Source: Limosilactobacillus reuteri (lineage in GTDB: Bacteria; Bacillota; Bacilli; Lactobacillales; Lactobacillaceae). Taken from it: a DNA stretch of 64,000 bases. Numbering within the stretch: position 1 is the first letter of the stretch; the number at the start of each line of letters is the position of its first letter. This document shows positions 26,836 through 35,646 of the stretch, piece by piece. Location: the NCBI RefSeq assembly GCF_020784725.1, contig NZ_JAJGTZ010000043.1, positions 1 through 64,000 of the forward strand, in the 5' to 3' direction. Below the pieces are notes generated by a model. The model did no database searches. It saw nothing but the letters and a program-made list of their open reading frames with translations, and was not told the DNA's origin. The translations under genes and the position numbers were made by a program.

Positions 26836-27615
26836 TTACTTACTTTTAAGGTCCTTTTTATAGTTATTAAAGTATTTACTATCAGTAATCTTCATCTTAG
26901 GAAAGCTCTTAATTAGCCGACGATGGTTCCAGCTTAATCGCTTGTCAGCTCCCTCTTTGTTTAGGTGTTGCACAAATTGATGTTGCCAATCTTGAAGGTG
27001 AGCTTTAATTGCTAACTTATCCTTAGGAGCTGCTTTTTCAATTCGATCCAGCAGTTTCTTTCGATAGTCAGCTGCTCGTTCATCCCATTGTTGAGTTGTA
27101 ATATGGAATTTTTCCACACTGATAACGCTGAGGATAGTGTCAGTTCCCATCACGAGGACGATAATTAAGGCAAGCATCCCGTGGGTCCATAATTCTTCCC
27201 AATTAATAATCCGCTGAATGAATGGCTGAACGAACTTAACCAGCAAGACAACGCCAATCCCCCAGAAAAATGAAATTTGGGGAGCAACTCTTCCTTGAAT
27301 ATTCCCTTTTAGGTGCGAATAGTCCCATAACTTCATATGAAAAAGCTTTTCGAGCAGCCAACTTGCTACATATTCAAAGATTGAAGCCACAATAAAACCT
27401 ACTACAAATAGCAGTAAAATATTATCTTGGAACGGATAGGTAGTAATCAAGATCGTCGTAACGGCAAATCCATACACCGGACAATAAGGGCCGAATAAGA
27501 ATCCACGGTAGGCAAAATGATGGTCCTTAATTGAACAGTAACAAGTCTCCCATAGCCAGCCAATAAATGAATAGGTAAAAAATAAGACAATGATTTCAGA
27601 AATTGAATAGGGCAC
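26836..27615 (-). CDS. Putative ABC transporter permease-like membrane protein (DUF1113-type)
   Basis: 259 residues, about five membrane segments in the first 165 residues, then a charged cytoplasmic helical tail. The opening ISEIIVLFFTYSFIGWLWET and RGFLFGPYCPVYGFA are characteristic of a Firmicute family annotated as putative ABC permease, although no ATPase partner is encoded here. Family recognition is good; the function is unproven. The neighbouring ABC-F gene is not an import ATPase. Confidence 0.85.
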   Translation of the reverse strand: MPYSISEIIVLFFTYSFIGWLWETCYCSIKDHHFAYRGFLFGPYCPVYGFAVTTILITTYPFQDNILLLFVVGFIVASIFEYVASWLLEKLFHMKLWDYSHLKGNIQGRVAPQISFFWGIGVVLLVKFVQPFIQRIINWEELWTHGMLALIIVLVMGTDTILSVISVEKFHITTQQWDERAADYRKKLLDRIEKAAPKDKLAIKAHLQDWQHQFVQHLNKEGADKRLSWNHRRLIKSFPKMKITDSKYFNNYKKDLKSK

Positions 27616-27655
27616 TCGTTTCCCCTCCTTTTTGAATTCATTGTCTCATATCTTC

Positions 27656-29197
27656 CTATTTCAAGCTAAGTTTTTCAACGTTAAGGATCTTATCAAGCCA
27701 TCCTTCAAAGAATCCTTGTTCGTGACTAACTAAAATTAAATTTCCCGGGAAATCTTGCAGGGCTTTCTTCAAACCTTCCTTAGTTTCGTCGTCCAGGTGG
27801 TTTGTCGGTTCGTCCATGATAAGAAAATTACATGGCGTTAACTCGAGAATGGCAAGTTTAACTTTCGTCTGCTCGCCCCCTGATAAAAGGTTCATTTCCT
27901 TCATTGTATTAGCAGCGTTGATTCCAGCACGCGCAAGTTTTGTCCGAATCGTCCGCGGCTGCATCGTTGGGAACATATTTTGAATTGTTTGCAGTGGCGT
28001 AAGCGTTGGGTCATCCCATTCCAAATCTTGGTCAAAGTAATTTATCCGGGCTGATGGGGAGAAGGTTGCTGTTCCGCCTAATGCTGGAATTTTCTTTAAA
28101 ATTGATTTAATCAAAGTCGACTTACCAACCCCGTTAAATCCAGTGAACAATAATTTTTCACCCATTGTCATCGAGAAAGTTACTGGCGCTAATAATGGCC
28201 GGTTATAACCAACTGATAATTTTTCTACCCGCAGCGCATTCGCTGATCCGGTATTTTCATACGGAAAATGGAAAGTTGCTTTTAGATTATCTTCGGGTGG
28301 ATCAACCTTTTTCATCCGCGCAAGCATCTTTTCCCGTGACTTAGCCATAGTCGATTTTGAACCAGCTTTGTTTTTCCGAATAAACCGTTGTGCCTTTTCA
28401 ATGACCACTTGTTGTTTTTCGTATTCCCGTTCTTGAGCTTCCTTGCGCTCTTCCTTTTGACGCATCGCTTGTTGGAAGCTTCCGCGGTACTTAGTGATTT
28501 TTCCAAATGATACATCACAAATAGTATTCGTAACTTGTTCAAGAAAGTCATAGTCATGCGAGATAATCATTGCGGCACCATCAAAATCATTAAGATAGTC
28601 GATTAGCCATTCAATGTGAGCCGTATCAAGGTAGTTTGTCGGTTCGTCTAGTAAAATGACATCTGGATTTTCTAATAACATCTTGGCAAGGATAATCTTT
28701 GACCGTTGTCCCCCACTCATCTCAGAGACAACATGATCCTTACCGATATCTGTCAATCCTAAACCGTTCATCACTCGTTCGACTTCCGTTTCAATTTCAT
28801 AGAAGTTATTAGCATCGAGTTTTTCTTGAATTCGGCCTGCCTTGGTGAGGAGCTCATCATCCATCTTTTCTGCATAATCCGCATAAAGCTTATTCATCTG
28901 GTCATTAAGTTGATAAAGTTCCGTGAAAGCAGTATGAAGGAAGTCAATCAAGGTCATCCCCGCTGGAATATCAACGTACTGGTCTAAGTATCCAATCTTG
29001 ACTCCTTTTTGCCATTTGATAGCGCCATCGACCGGGAGGGTTTTCCCGATCAAGATTTTAATCAAGGTACTCTTCCCGGCACCATTTTGCCCGACAATCC
29101 CCATGTGTTCGTGCTTTTCTAGTTGAAAGCTGGCATTCTCATAGAGCTTTTTATCGGCATAGCTCATTGTCAGTCCTTCAACATCTAATACTGCCAT
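27656..29197 (-). CDS. ABC-F family ATPase (YfmM/YbiT-like)
   Basis: 513 residues with two ABC domains in tandem and no membrane segments. Walker A motifs: GQNGAGKST (about 36) and GFNGVGKST (about 350). Signatures: SEMSGGQRSK and LLSGGEQTK. Walker B: VILLDEPTNYLD and FLIMDEPTNHLD. The linker between domains is long and basic. ABC-F proteins act on the ribosome, as translation factors or in antibiotic protection; the overall form is that of the housekeeping YfmM/YbiT branch. A resistance role is not supported by the sequence alone. Confidence 0.92.
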   Translation of the reverse strand: MAVLDVEGLTMSYADKKLYENASFQLEKHEHMGIVGQNGAGKSTLIKILIGKTLPVDGAIKWQKGVKIGYLDQYVDIPAGMTLIDFLHTAFTELYQLNDQMNKLYADYAEKMDDELLTKAGRIQEKLDANNFYEIETEVERVMNGLGLTDIGKDHVVSEMSGGQRSKIILAKMLLENPDVILLDEPTNYLDTAHIEWLIDYLNDFDGAAMIISHDYDFLEQVTNTICDVSFGKITKYRGSFQQAMRQKEERKEAQEREYEKQQVVIEKAQRFIRKNKAGSKSTMAKSREKMLARMKKVDPPEDNLKATFHFPYENTGSANALRVEKLSVGYNRPLLAPVTFSMTMGEKLLFTGFNGVGKSTLIKSILKKIPALGGTATFSPSARINYFDQDLEWDDPTLTPLQTIQNMFPTMQPRTIRTKLARAGINAANTMKEMNLLSGGEQTKVKLAILELTPCNFLIMDEPTNHLDDETKEGLKKALQDFPGNLILVSHEQGFFEGWLDKILNVEKLSLK

Positions 29198-29292
29198 TAT
29201 ATTCTCTCCTCTTTTTCTTACTTATTACGAGCTAAAACTGCTATCCATACTATCATATTTTAGGCACGGGCTTCAATTTATTGGTAATAGTC

Positions 29293-29409
29293 CTACTTTA
29301 ATGAAGCAAGGATCCACCATATCATTCCTAAAACAACTACAATAATCCACCACTTTTTTGCAAGAAAGTCCCCTACTGATGAATAATGGTTATTCTCTTT
29401 CTTTTTCAT
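29293..29409 (-). CDS. Very small membrane protein (38 aa)
   Basis: The ATG at 29409 is preceded by GGAAGGTGAAAAGG, an excellent ribosome site. The product has a lysine-rich start (MKKKENNHYSSVGDF) and one Trp/Val-rich membrane helix ending LASLK. Size and pattern fit small membrane regulators or stress peptides, but no family was recognised. It lies upstream of the ABC-F gene on the same strand. Confidence 0.6.
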   Translation of the reverse strand: MKKKENNHYSSVGDFLAKKWWIIVVVLGMIWWILASLK

Positions 29410-29651
29410 CCTTTTCACCTTCCAACTAATTTTCTAAAGGCAACAAATTATTTTAGGTATTAAAGATAAAAAATATAACGTGACAGCTAAATGAAAACTT
29501 TATTTTAAATAGTTCTTATATATTAAGTATAAGTTATCTAATAAAATTCTTCAGTAATTTGAATCGTTGATATAACAAGCATGCAACAAATCTTTGCTAG
29601 TTTTAGCTTAATAAATTTCATATACTTATCCAAAAATACAGGAGCGCCATA

Positions 29652-30263
29652 ATGGAATTCGGAAACTATATCAAAAAACAACGCAATAATTTAGGCTTTA
29701 CTCAAGCTGAAATTGCCGAAAAATTACATGTCACTCGGCAAACAATTTCCAACTGGGAGCAAGGAAAAAGTTATCCCGATTTAGACACACTCGTTAAGAT
29801 TAGCGACATATATAAAATCACAATTGACGCTTTGCTTAAAGGAGACAAAGATTTGAAAAAATATTTGGATCAAGGAAAAGCTTATAATGCTTTTAGTGTT
29901 TTTAAGGGATTATTCTTCATAATGGATGGATTATTTTTCTTACTGACAAATTATCTAGTGGATTATAATTCTCTCATCGTTAATTTTTGTACATTTTCCT
30001 TTTTAATTACATTTGGAATAGCTATTCTTTATGGTGAGCATGTAAAACCGTTCTTTTTAGGAATAAGTAAACAAACGTACAGACAAAAAGGATACAAAAA
30101 CAGTCAAAAATTTTCTTTAATTGGTAAAATATTTTTCGGGATTTTGATTATCATTATTGCAATCATGGTAATCATTCGAAATGATCTTAATAATTATTTA
30201 GGAACTTTAGTATTCATAATGGTCGGACTAATGAATATTTTTCAGAAATACATGTTTAAATAG
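29652..30263 (+). CDS. XRE-family regulator with membrane domain
   Basis: 203 residues. Residues 1-65 form a helix-turn-helix (NNLGFTQAEIAEKLHVTRQT in part, NWEQGKSYPDLDTL). About four hydrophobic segments follow (about 90-200). The architecture matches the XRE protein at 3840-4469, though sequence similarity outside the DNA-binding part is low. CAGGAG precedes the ATG. The next gene encodes a short unknown protein. Probably a membrane-sensing repressor. Confidence 0.85.
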   Translation: MEFGNYIKKQRNNLGFTQAEIAEKLHVTRQTISNWEQGKSYPDLDTLVKISDIYKITIDALLKGDKDLKKYLDQGKAYNAFSVFKGLFFIMDGLFFLLTNYLVDYNSLIVNFCTFSFLITFGIAILYGEHVKPFFLGISKQTYRQKGYKNSQKFSLIGKIFFGILIIIIAIMVIIRNDLNNYLGTLVFIMVGLMNIFQKYMFK

Positions 30264-30306
30264 AACTCTATTCAAAATACTAAACAAAGGTAAAGGTACT
30301 TTTAAA

Positions 30307-30609
30307 ATGTTACTATTCCAACTCCATGATATGATTAAGCATAATTATGAACACGGCTTATACTCTCAAGGTTATACTTCTAAATCGAACGATTCCAACC
30401 TCTCTAAAATTAAGGATTTAAAGAACTTATCTGACTTTCAAATGGGAAAACATCAGGCATACGAAGATTATCAAATTAGCAAAAAATTTAGATTTTATCC
30501 GAAATTACCATTTGTACTTTTAAACTTAATTTCTGGAAATAGAATGCAAGAAGTCATAAGTTTTATAGATGGATATAACTATGAAAAACATAGACTTAAA
30601 AATAAATAA
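30307..30609 (+). CDS. Hypothetical protein (100 aa)
   Basis: 100 residues, basic, Lys/Tyr-rich, with no membrane segment or signal. The C-terminal half (SGNRMQEVISFIDGYNYEKH) is helical. AAAGGTAAAGG-like sequence lies upstream of the ATG. It follows the membrane XRE gene by 43 bp and probably shares its transcript. AT-rich codon use. Not recognised. Confidence 0.6.
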   Translation: MLLFQLHDMIKHNYEHGLYSQGYTSKSNDSNLSKIKDLKNLSDFQMGKHQAYEDYQISKKFRFYPKLPFVLLNLISGNRMQEVISFIDGYNYEKHRLKNK

Positions 30610-30850
30610 TCTAAAATTCAAGGATTATTTATTTTTAGCTGGATTTACAGATTAAGAAAATCTTCTATGAATATAGATTCCTTCAGTTAACTTGCTAATG
30701 GATTAATTATATTTATTGGACATGGAAGCAACAATGTACTTCTATGTCTATTTATTTTTTGTCATATATAATTGACACCAGATTTAAGCAATGATAAAAT
30801 CTCTAACATAGATGTCATATATATGTGTCATAAGGAGGGAGAGTCAATAT

Positions 30851-31075
30851 TTGAACCGTGTTAAACAATTTCGAAAAGATCAAGGATTATCCCAGTTAAA
30901 GCTAGCTCAAAAAATTGGAGTAGCTCGTCAAACTATCAACTTAATCGAAAATAATAAGTATAATCCCTCGTTAGAACTTTGTATTAATTTAGCTAAAGCA
31001 TTAAATACTGATCTTAATTCACTATTTTGGGAGGAACGTACAGATGAAAGAAACAATCAGCACCAAAATCATTAA
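30851..31075 (+). CDS. Small XRE-family regulator (YozG/YgzD-like)
   Basis: 74 residues from a TTG at 30851, chosen because AAGGAGGGAG lies upstream and the product then starts directly with the domain (NRVKQFRKDQGLSQLKLAQK in part). An ATG at 30812 in the same frame has no ribosome site. The whole protein is one helix-turn-helix (VARQTINLIENNKYNPSLEL) with a short acidic tail. It overlaps the next gene by 32 bases, the classical pairing of such regulators with a membrane partner. Confidence 0.88.
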   Translation: MNRVKQFRKDQGLSQLKLAQKIGVARQTINLIENNKYNPSLELCINLAKALNTDLNSLFWEERTDERNNQHQNH

Positions 31076-31667
31076 ATGGTTTTACGGTATTCATGGACCA
31101 TTAGATGAATATCGCCGCAACGAACTCAATCGAATCGGTAATAATATTGCCATATTTTTATTATCAATAAATATATTATTAAGTTTTATTGCTAGCCTTT
31201 TAATGCTTAGTACTAATAATTCTGAACTTACTCTTGATATCGTAGTAAGCGTCTTACTATTAACTGTTTTCGCTTCTTTAGGCTACATTCTATATGAAAC
31301 TAAACGACATCATTTAACAGAAATTGATGTTGAAGCTAAACAGGTGGGTAAGACTAAACAAAACTTTATTAAAAGATCAATTGGCTTAGGAATTTACTTT
31401 GCAATTGCAATGTATGGATTAACAATCCTTATCGATTGGCTGCCTAATAGAGAAGCACTAATTCCATTACTTACAGAACCTTCTACAATTAGTAGTGCTA
31501 TTGTCAGTGGCATTATCTACGGACTATTAATGGGTACTTGGGAAACACATCAAATTAAAAGCGATCCTAATGATAAAAAGGTAACTCAAAATCACTTACA
31601 TCAAAAGTATTGGTTAATTTTATTTATTATTATCATTATTACCAGTCTTCTGTTAATACATAAGTAA
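31044..31667 (+). CDS. DUF3278 membrane protein
   Basis: 207 residues, four to five membrane segments. The opening (IIKWFYGIHGPLDEYRRNEL, then NRIGNNIAI) is the typical start of DUF3278 proteins. Its start lies inside the preceding XRE gene, with GGGAGG upstream, so the two are translationally coupled. Such pairs are common in lactobacilli and may form a regulator / membrane-sensor module. Function unknown. Confidence 0.85.
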   Translation: MKETISTKIIKWFYGIHGPLDEYRRNELNRIGNNIAIFLLSINILLSFIASLLMLSTNNSELTLDIVVSVLLLTVFASLGYILYETKRHHLTEIDVEAKQVGKTKQNFIKRSIGLGIYFAIAMYGLTILIDWLPNREALIPLLTEPSTISSAIVSGIIYGLLMGTWETHQIKSDPNDKKVTQNHLHQKYWLILFIIIIITSLLLIHK

Positions 31668-31787
31668 TCATATTTACAAAAAAGGAGACAGCATTATGTC
31701 TTAAATTACTTTTTGTACCAAGATTTATGGTCGTTTCCCTCCTCGTTTGATACTATTAGATAAATTAATACGCAAAGGGAGTAACTT

Positions 31788-31982
31788 ATGAAATTAGATA
31801 ACAATAACGGGGTAATCGTTCCTTTTTGTTCAGCGTTAAATACTTTATTTATTATTGGTATAATTGTTCTCAATAAATATTGGGACACATTACCAGATCT
31901 ACTATTTTTTCTATATATGTTTCTTATGATAACTAATGGCGTGATCTTAATTATTTATGCTGCCAAAAATAATCAAAAGTAA
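31788..31982 (+). CDS. Small membrane protein (64 aa)
   Basis: 64 residues with AAAGGGAG before the ATG. Two hydrophobic helices (about 8-27 and 35-58) with charged ends. No family recognised. It lies 120 bp after the DUF3278 gene and could belong to the same module or stand alone. Confidence 0.6.
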   Translation: MKLDNNNGVIVPFCSALNTLFIIGIIVLNKYWDTLPDLLFFLYMFLMITNGVILIIYAAKNNQK

Positions 31983-32350
31983 ACTAAGAGTACCTATAAT
32001 ACTTAAATATCTTAGATTAGATCAAATAAGTCGAGAGAAAATACCAGAACAAATTGATTTCGGCTAATAAAAAAGGCTCCTCAACGTGAAAATTGATGAC
32101 CTTCTTCTATCTGCCCCATTCCCCGCAGTTACAACGTTTTAGCGCGTAAGAAGAATTCATATTCCAATAAAATTCTCTTCAAATTATTACAGTAATTTAA
32201 CAATTATGTAACAACTGCCACCCTTAAGATATTTTTCATATCTTCTTCACAATATCATCATATAGTAAAAGAGTGCACAATTAATTGCATGCATAAAAGA
32301 AAAAACAAACAATAATTCAGGAGTGAATAATTATCGCTAAGAAAAAAACA
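31983..32350. other. Intergenic region / long leader of the cell-wall hydrolase gene
   Basis: No gene seen in 368 bp. It contains AAGATAT-ttttc-ATATCTT (around 32227-32245) and a run of AT-rich promoter-like sequence. The last 30 bases hold the ribosome site CAGGAG (32319-32324) of the LysM/NlpC gene. Confidence 0.4.
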
Positions 32351-33382
32351 ATGTCAAAAGTTCTTGTTGCTGCTTTAGGTGCTGCTGGTGCATTAGCTGT
32401 TGCTAACACTGCAAGTGCTGACACACAAGTTCAAGTACAATCAGGAGATACAGTATGGGGATTTGCTCAACAATACGCTACTACTGTTGATTCAATTTCT
32501 ACTGCTAACCAATTGGCTGATCCTAACGTAATTTACGTTGGTCAACAATTAGTTATCCCATCTTCTGCTATTAGTACTGCTTCTGCTGCCGCAACTGTTA
32601 CTGCACCTACTGCAACTGACAACGCTACTGCTAGTCAAGCAGCCGTTGAAACTACTGAAACAACAGCGGCATCAACTACTCCAGCTGTTTCTACCACAAA
32701 CGCAAGCAACGTAGCCGACCAAGCACAACCAACAACAGTCGTATCTGCTGCTTCTGATAACAACACTACTGCTACTCAAGTTAGTGTTACGTCCCAAGCT
32801 CCAGCCCAAGTAAGTGCTGCTTCTGCTACTATTAATGTTGCTCAAACTAGTGCTGCAAATACTAACAACAACGTTACTACTTTAGCGGCTACTACTAACA
32901 CTGCAACTCCAACACAAACTACATCCGCTACCACTGAAGCAGTTGCTACTCCACAAAGCAACACTACTGTTCAAAGTACTGCTGCTGTAACTGCTACTCC
33001 AGCAACTTCAACTCCTGCTGGTCAAGGTAATGGTTCTACTGCTAATGCGGTTGCCGTTGCGCAAGCACAAATTGGTACTCCATACGTTTGGGGTGGTAAC
33101 CAACCAGGCGGATTTGACTGCTCAGGATTAGTTCAATATGCATATGGTCTTGGTTCAAACTACCGGACTACTTACCAACAAACTAACCTTGGTGCCCACC
33201 ACAGTGATATCCAAAACGCTCAAAGTGGTGACCTTTACTTCTGGGGCCCAGATAGTGCTCCTTACCACGTTGCAATCGCTACTGGTAATGGCGGTTACAT
33301 CCAAGCTCCTACACCAGGTCAAAACGTTCAAACTGGTAACATCAATTACTACACTCCTAGTTTCTACATCAGCATGAACTAG
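32351..33382 (+). CDS. LysM-NlpC/P60 peptidoglycan endopeptidase
   Basis: 343 residues from the ATG. Signal peptide (VLVAALGAAGALAVANTASA), one LysM domain (about 26-71, VQSGDTVWGFAQQY), a 160-residue Thr/Ala/Ser-rich linker, then an NlpC/P60 domain with catalytic cysteine in GGFDCSGLVQ and histidine in YHVAIAT. It cuts peptide stems in the wall. The good ribosome site CAGGAG is 27 bases before this ATG, too far; an in-frame ATT at 32330, six bases from it, would add the basic stretch IAKKKT expected in a signal peptide. A non-ATG start is therefore possible. Confidence 0.93.
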   Translation: MSKVLVAALGAAGALAVANTASADTQVQVQSGDTVWGFAQQYATTVDSISTANQLADPNVIYVGQQLVIPSSAISTASAAATVTAPTATDNATASQAAVETTETTAASTTPAVSTTNASNVADQAQPTTVVSAASDNNTTATQVSVTSQAPAQVSAASATINVAQTSAANTNNNVTTLAATTNTATPTQTTSATTEAVATPQSNTTVQSTAAVTATPATSTPAGQGNGSTANAVAVAQAQIGTPYVWGGNQPGGFDCSGLVQYAYGLGSNYRTTYQQTNLGAHHSDIQNAQSGDLYFWGPDSAPYHVAIATGNGGYIQAPTPGQNVQTGNINYYTPSFYISMN

Positions 33383-33403
33383 GATACGAATAGCATAATC
33401 ATT

Positions 33404-33443
33404 GAGTAAGATAGAGGATTTTCTTCTACTTACTCTTTTTTCT
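33404..33443 (+). terminator. Terminator after the NlpC/P60 gene
   Basis: GAGTAAG (33404-33410) pairs with CTTACTC (33429-33435), with an inner TAGA/TCTA pairing, followed by six T. Confidence 0.8.
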
Positions 33444-33464
33444 TAGCAAATTTTAATAATTATA

Positions 33465-33492
33465 TTGACAGCTTTATTATCATTGGTTATAC
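33465..33492 (+). promoter_or_regulatory. Sigma-A-type promoter of the trp-transporter leader
   Basis: TTGACA (33465-33470), 16-base spacer, TTATAC (33487-33492). Initiation a few bases later would place the leader-peptide ATG about 28 bases into the transcript. Confidence 0.7.
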
Positions 33493-33526
33493 TTAACAAC
33501 AATCAATTATGTAGGGAGTAAGTATA

Positions 33527-33577
33527 ATGAACGCATATCAAGCTATCAACGTTAATACTCGTTGGCAAAGCCGGTAA
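33527..33577 (+). CDS. Leader peptide of the trp-transporter attenuator (16 aa)
   Basis: AGGGAG lies 9 bases before the ATG. The peptide is MNAYQAINVNTRWQSR. The single tryptophan codon TGG (33563-33565) is four codons before the stop, exactly ahead of the first leader stem (33569-33574). Position, ribosome site and the transporter downstream support a stalling peptide that senses charged tRNA-Trp. Confidence 0.75.
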   Translation: MNAYQAINVNTRWQSR

Positions 33578-33730
33578 TTCAGGTTGTTTCGTCATGGATG
33601 CGACCTGAAGAACAGATTGCATCTGTGCCGGCTGAGTTTGATGTTCATTTCAGTCCGCATGGATCCACATGCGGACTTTTATTTTGCCTTTCAAAAAACG
33701 AGGGTCCGTCATGTGGGCTCTCGTTTTTTA
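33569..33730 (+). promoter_or_regulatory. Attenuator RNA with two terminators and mutually exclusive pairings
   Basis: P1 AGCCGG/CCGGCT (33569-33574, 33628-33633) encloses P2 TCAGGTTG/CGACCTGA (33579-33586, 33601-33608) and P3 ACAGAT/ATCTGT (33612-33617, 33621-33626). Terminator 1 is AGTCCGCATG/CATGCGGACT (33652-33661, 33668-33677) with a T-run. Terminator 2 is ACGAGGGTCC/GGGCTCTCGT (33698-33707, 33715-33724) with a T-run. The P2 3' strand can pair with 33648-33660, the 5' half of terminator 1; terminator 1's 3' half (33668-33676) can pair with 33704-33713, breaking terminator 2. Confidence 0.75.
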
Positions 33731-33754
33731 TTATTTTGTGAGGTGAGATTTTAA

Positions 33755-34750
33755 ATGAAAAGAATGTATAGTTTAATTGCAATTATTATCGCTTTCCTTT
33801 GTTTCGCATTCTTTAGAGAAAACAATGGGTTCGTAACTAAGCAACGAATTCCAAAAGTCGGTGTGTTAACCTTGATGCACCACCCAGCGTTAGATGAAAT
33901 TTACAAGGGATATGTTGATGAATTAGCAAAGGAAGGTTACCACAACGGTAAGAATATCAAGATTGAGTATCAAAATGCGAATGGTGACCAAAGTAATCTT
34001 AAAACAATGGCTTCAAAACTTGTTAATGATAACTCAACTGTTCTTTTTGGAATTACAACTCCTGCGGCACAAGCATTAGCTAATTCTACTACCAAAACAC
34101 CAATTGTACTTGGTGCAGTTACCGATCCAAAAGCAGCTGGATTAGTTAAAAATAATCAACATCCTGGGGGCAACATCACCGGAGTATCCGACCAAGCACC
34201 AATTCGCGAACAACTCAACTTGATCAAGCAATTTATGCCGCGAATGAAAACACTCGGAGTCATCTACACTTCAAGTGATGCTTCAGCAGTAGCCGGTTAC
34301 CACCAAATCAAACGTGAATGTCGCAAGATGAATATTAACTTGAAGGCCTATTCAATTGCCAACAGTAACGACTTAAATCAGGTTTCCGAACAAATGCTTA
34401 GCCAGGTTGATGCAGTAATTGTACCAACAGATAATACGATCGCTGGGGCAATGCAAACCTTAGTTAAGAATGCCGATGCCGCTAACAAACCAGTCTTCCC
34501 AGCAACTGACACAATGGTTAAGCAAGGTGGCGTTGCAACTTACAGTGTTAACCAGCGTGCTCTAGGTGTCCAAGGCGCAAAAATGACCGTTGCAATTCTC
34601 AAAGGCAAATCAAAGCCCGCGGATACTCCAATTGAATATATGAAGCATGGGACGCCTGTTCTCAACATTAAGCAAGCTCGAAAACTTAATTTACAAATTC
34701 CCGCTCAATTTGAAAAGGATGCAGAAGCGAAAGGAGAGATTTACAAATGA
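33755..34750 (+). CDS. trpX: Tryptophan-type ABC transporter substrate-binding protein
   Basis: 331 residues. N-terminal hydrophobic segment (about 4-20) without a clear lipobox, so a membrane-anchored binding protein. The body has the ABC_sub_bind family pattern (KVGVLTLMHHPALDEIYKGY in part, VPTDNTIAGAM, FPATDTMVKQGG), as in TrpX/YcjN-like proteins of streptococci. First gene of a three-gene importer operon; its stop overlaps the permease start. The tryptophan assignment rests on the family and on the TGG codon in the leader peptide. Confidence 0.88.
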   Translation: MKRMYSLIAIIIAFLCFAFFRENNGFVTKQRIPKVGVLTLMHHPALDEIYKGYVDELAKEGYHNGKNIKIEYQNANGDQSNLKTMASKLVNDNSTVLFGITTPAAQALANSTTKTPIVLGAVTDPKAAGLVKNNQHPGGNITGVSDQAPIREQLNLIKQFMPRMKTLGVIYTSSDASAVAGYHQIKRECRKMNINLKAYSIANSNDLNQVSEQMLSQVDAVIVPTDNTIAGAMQTLVKNADAANKPVFPATDTMVKQGGVATYSVNQRALGVQGAKMTVAILKGKSKPADTPIEYMKHGTPVLNIKQARKLNLQIPAQFEKDAEAKGEIYK

Positions 34751-35646
34751 ATCTAATTGTATCGTCAATCGGTCAAGGGCTATTATGGGCTTTACTTGGT
34801 CTTGGCCTTTACCTGACTTTTAGAATTCTTGATTTTGCGGATATGACTGTTGAAGGAACTTTCCCTCTTGGTGCTGCCAGTGCTGTTGCTGCAATCACAC
34901 ATGGCATTAATCCCTTTTTGGCAACTTTAATTGCGATTGGTGCGGGAATGCTCGCCGGTTTGATCACCGGGTTGCTCTACACTAAAGGAAAAATCCCAAG
35001 TTTATTAGCCGGAATTTTAACGATGACTGCCGCTTACTCTGTTAACCTCCGCATTATGGGTAAATCAAACGTTTCATTGCTTGGCCAAAAGACACTTTTT
35101 AGTGGGGAATTCATGCGAAGTCTGCCCCAATACTTTGATAGTGTCTTCTTGGGAATAGTTACGATTGCGATTATTACCGTAATCCTAGTCTTCTTCCTTT
35201 CAACTGACTATGGACAGGCCTTCATCGCGACTGGTGATAATCCTGTAATGGCCAAATCATTTGGGATTCATACCGACACAATGGTCATCATCGGCCTAAT
35301 GGTGTCAAACGGAATCGTTGGCCTTTGTGGGGCATTGATTGCTCAAAACAATGGGTATGCTGATATTAATATGGGAATTGGGACGATTGTTATCGCCCTT
35401 GCCTCAATCATTATTGGTGAAGTAGCCTTTGGTGAATTAACGCTTAACCAGCGACTTGTAGCCGTTACTCTTGGTAGTATCATTTACCGAATCATCTTAC
35501 TTGCCGTGCTACAACTTGGTTTCTCTGCCAACGACCTCAACCTTATCTCCTCCGTTGTTCTTGCAATCTGCATGATGTTGCCACAACTTGAAGAACGCAT
35601 TCACCTAAAAAAGCCAATTTTGAAAGGAGTCCGGCCTCATGAATAA
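34747..35646 (+). CDS. trpY: ABC transporter permease (tryptophan-type)
   Basis: 299 residues, eight or nine hydrophobic segments, of the BPD_transp_2 / LivM-like permease type (LYLTFRILDFADMTVEGTFP in part, SLLAGILTMTAAYS). It overlaps the preceding gene by four bases and the ATPase gene by eight. It forms the membrane channel with the ATPase and binding protein. Substrate inferred from the operon leader. Confidence 0.88.
   Translation: MNLIVSSIGQGLLWALLGLGLYLTFRILDFADMTVEGTFPLGAASAVAAITHGINPFLATLIAIGAGMLAGLITGLLYTKGKIPSLLAGILTMTAAYSVNLRIMGKSNVSLLGQKTLFSGEFMRSLPQYFDSVFLGIVTIAIITVILVFFLSTDYGQAFIATGDNPVMAKSFGIHTDTMVIIGLMVSNGIVGLCGALIAQNNGYADINMGIGTIVIALASIIIGEVAFGELTLNQRLVAVTLGSIIYRIILLAVLQLGFSANDLNLISSVVLAICMMLPQLEERIHLKKPILKGVRPHE

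Noticed and set aside
27656-29197. Antibiotic-resistance ABC-F protein
   Set aside because: The overall form matches the housekeeping ABC-F branch; nothing in the sequence shows a resistance subclass.
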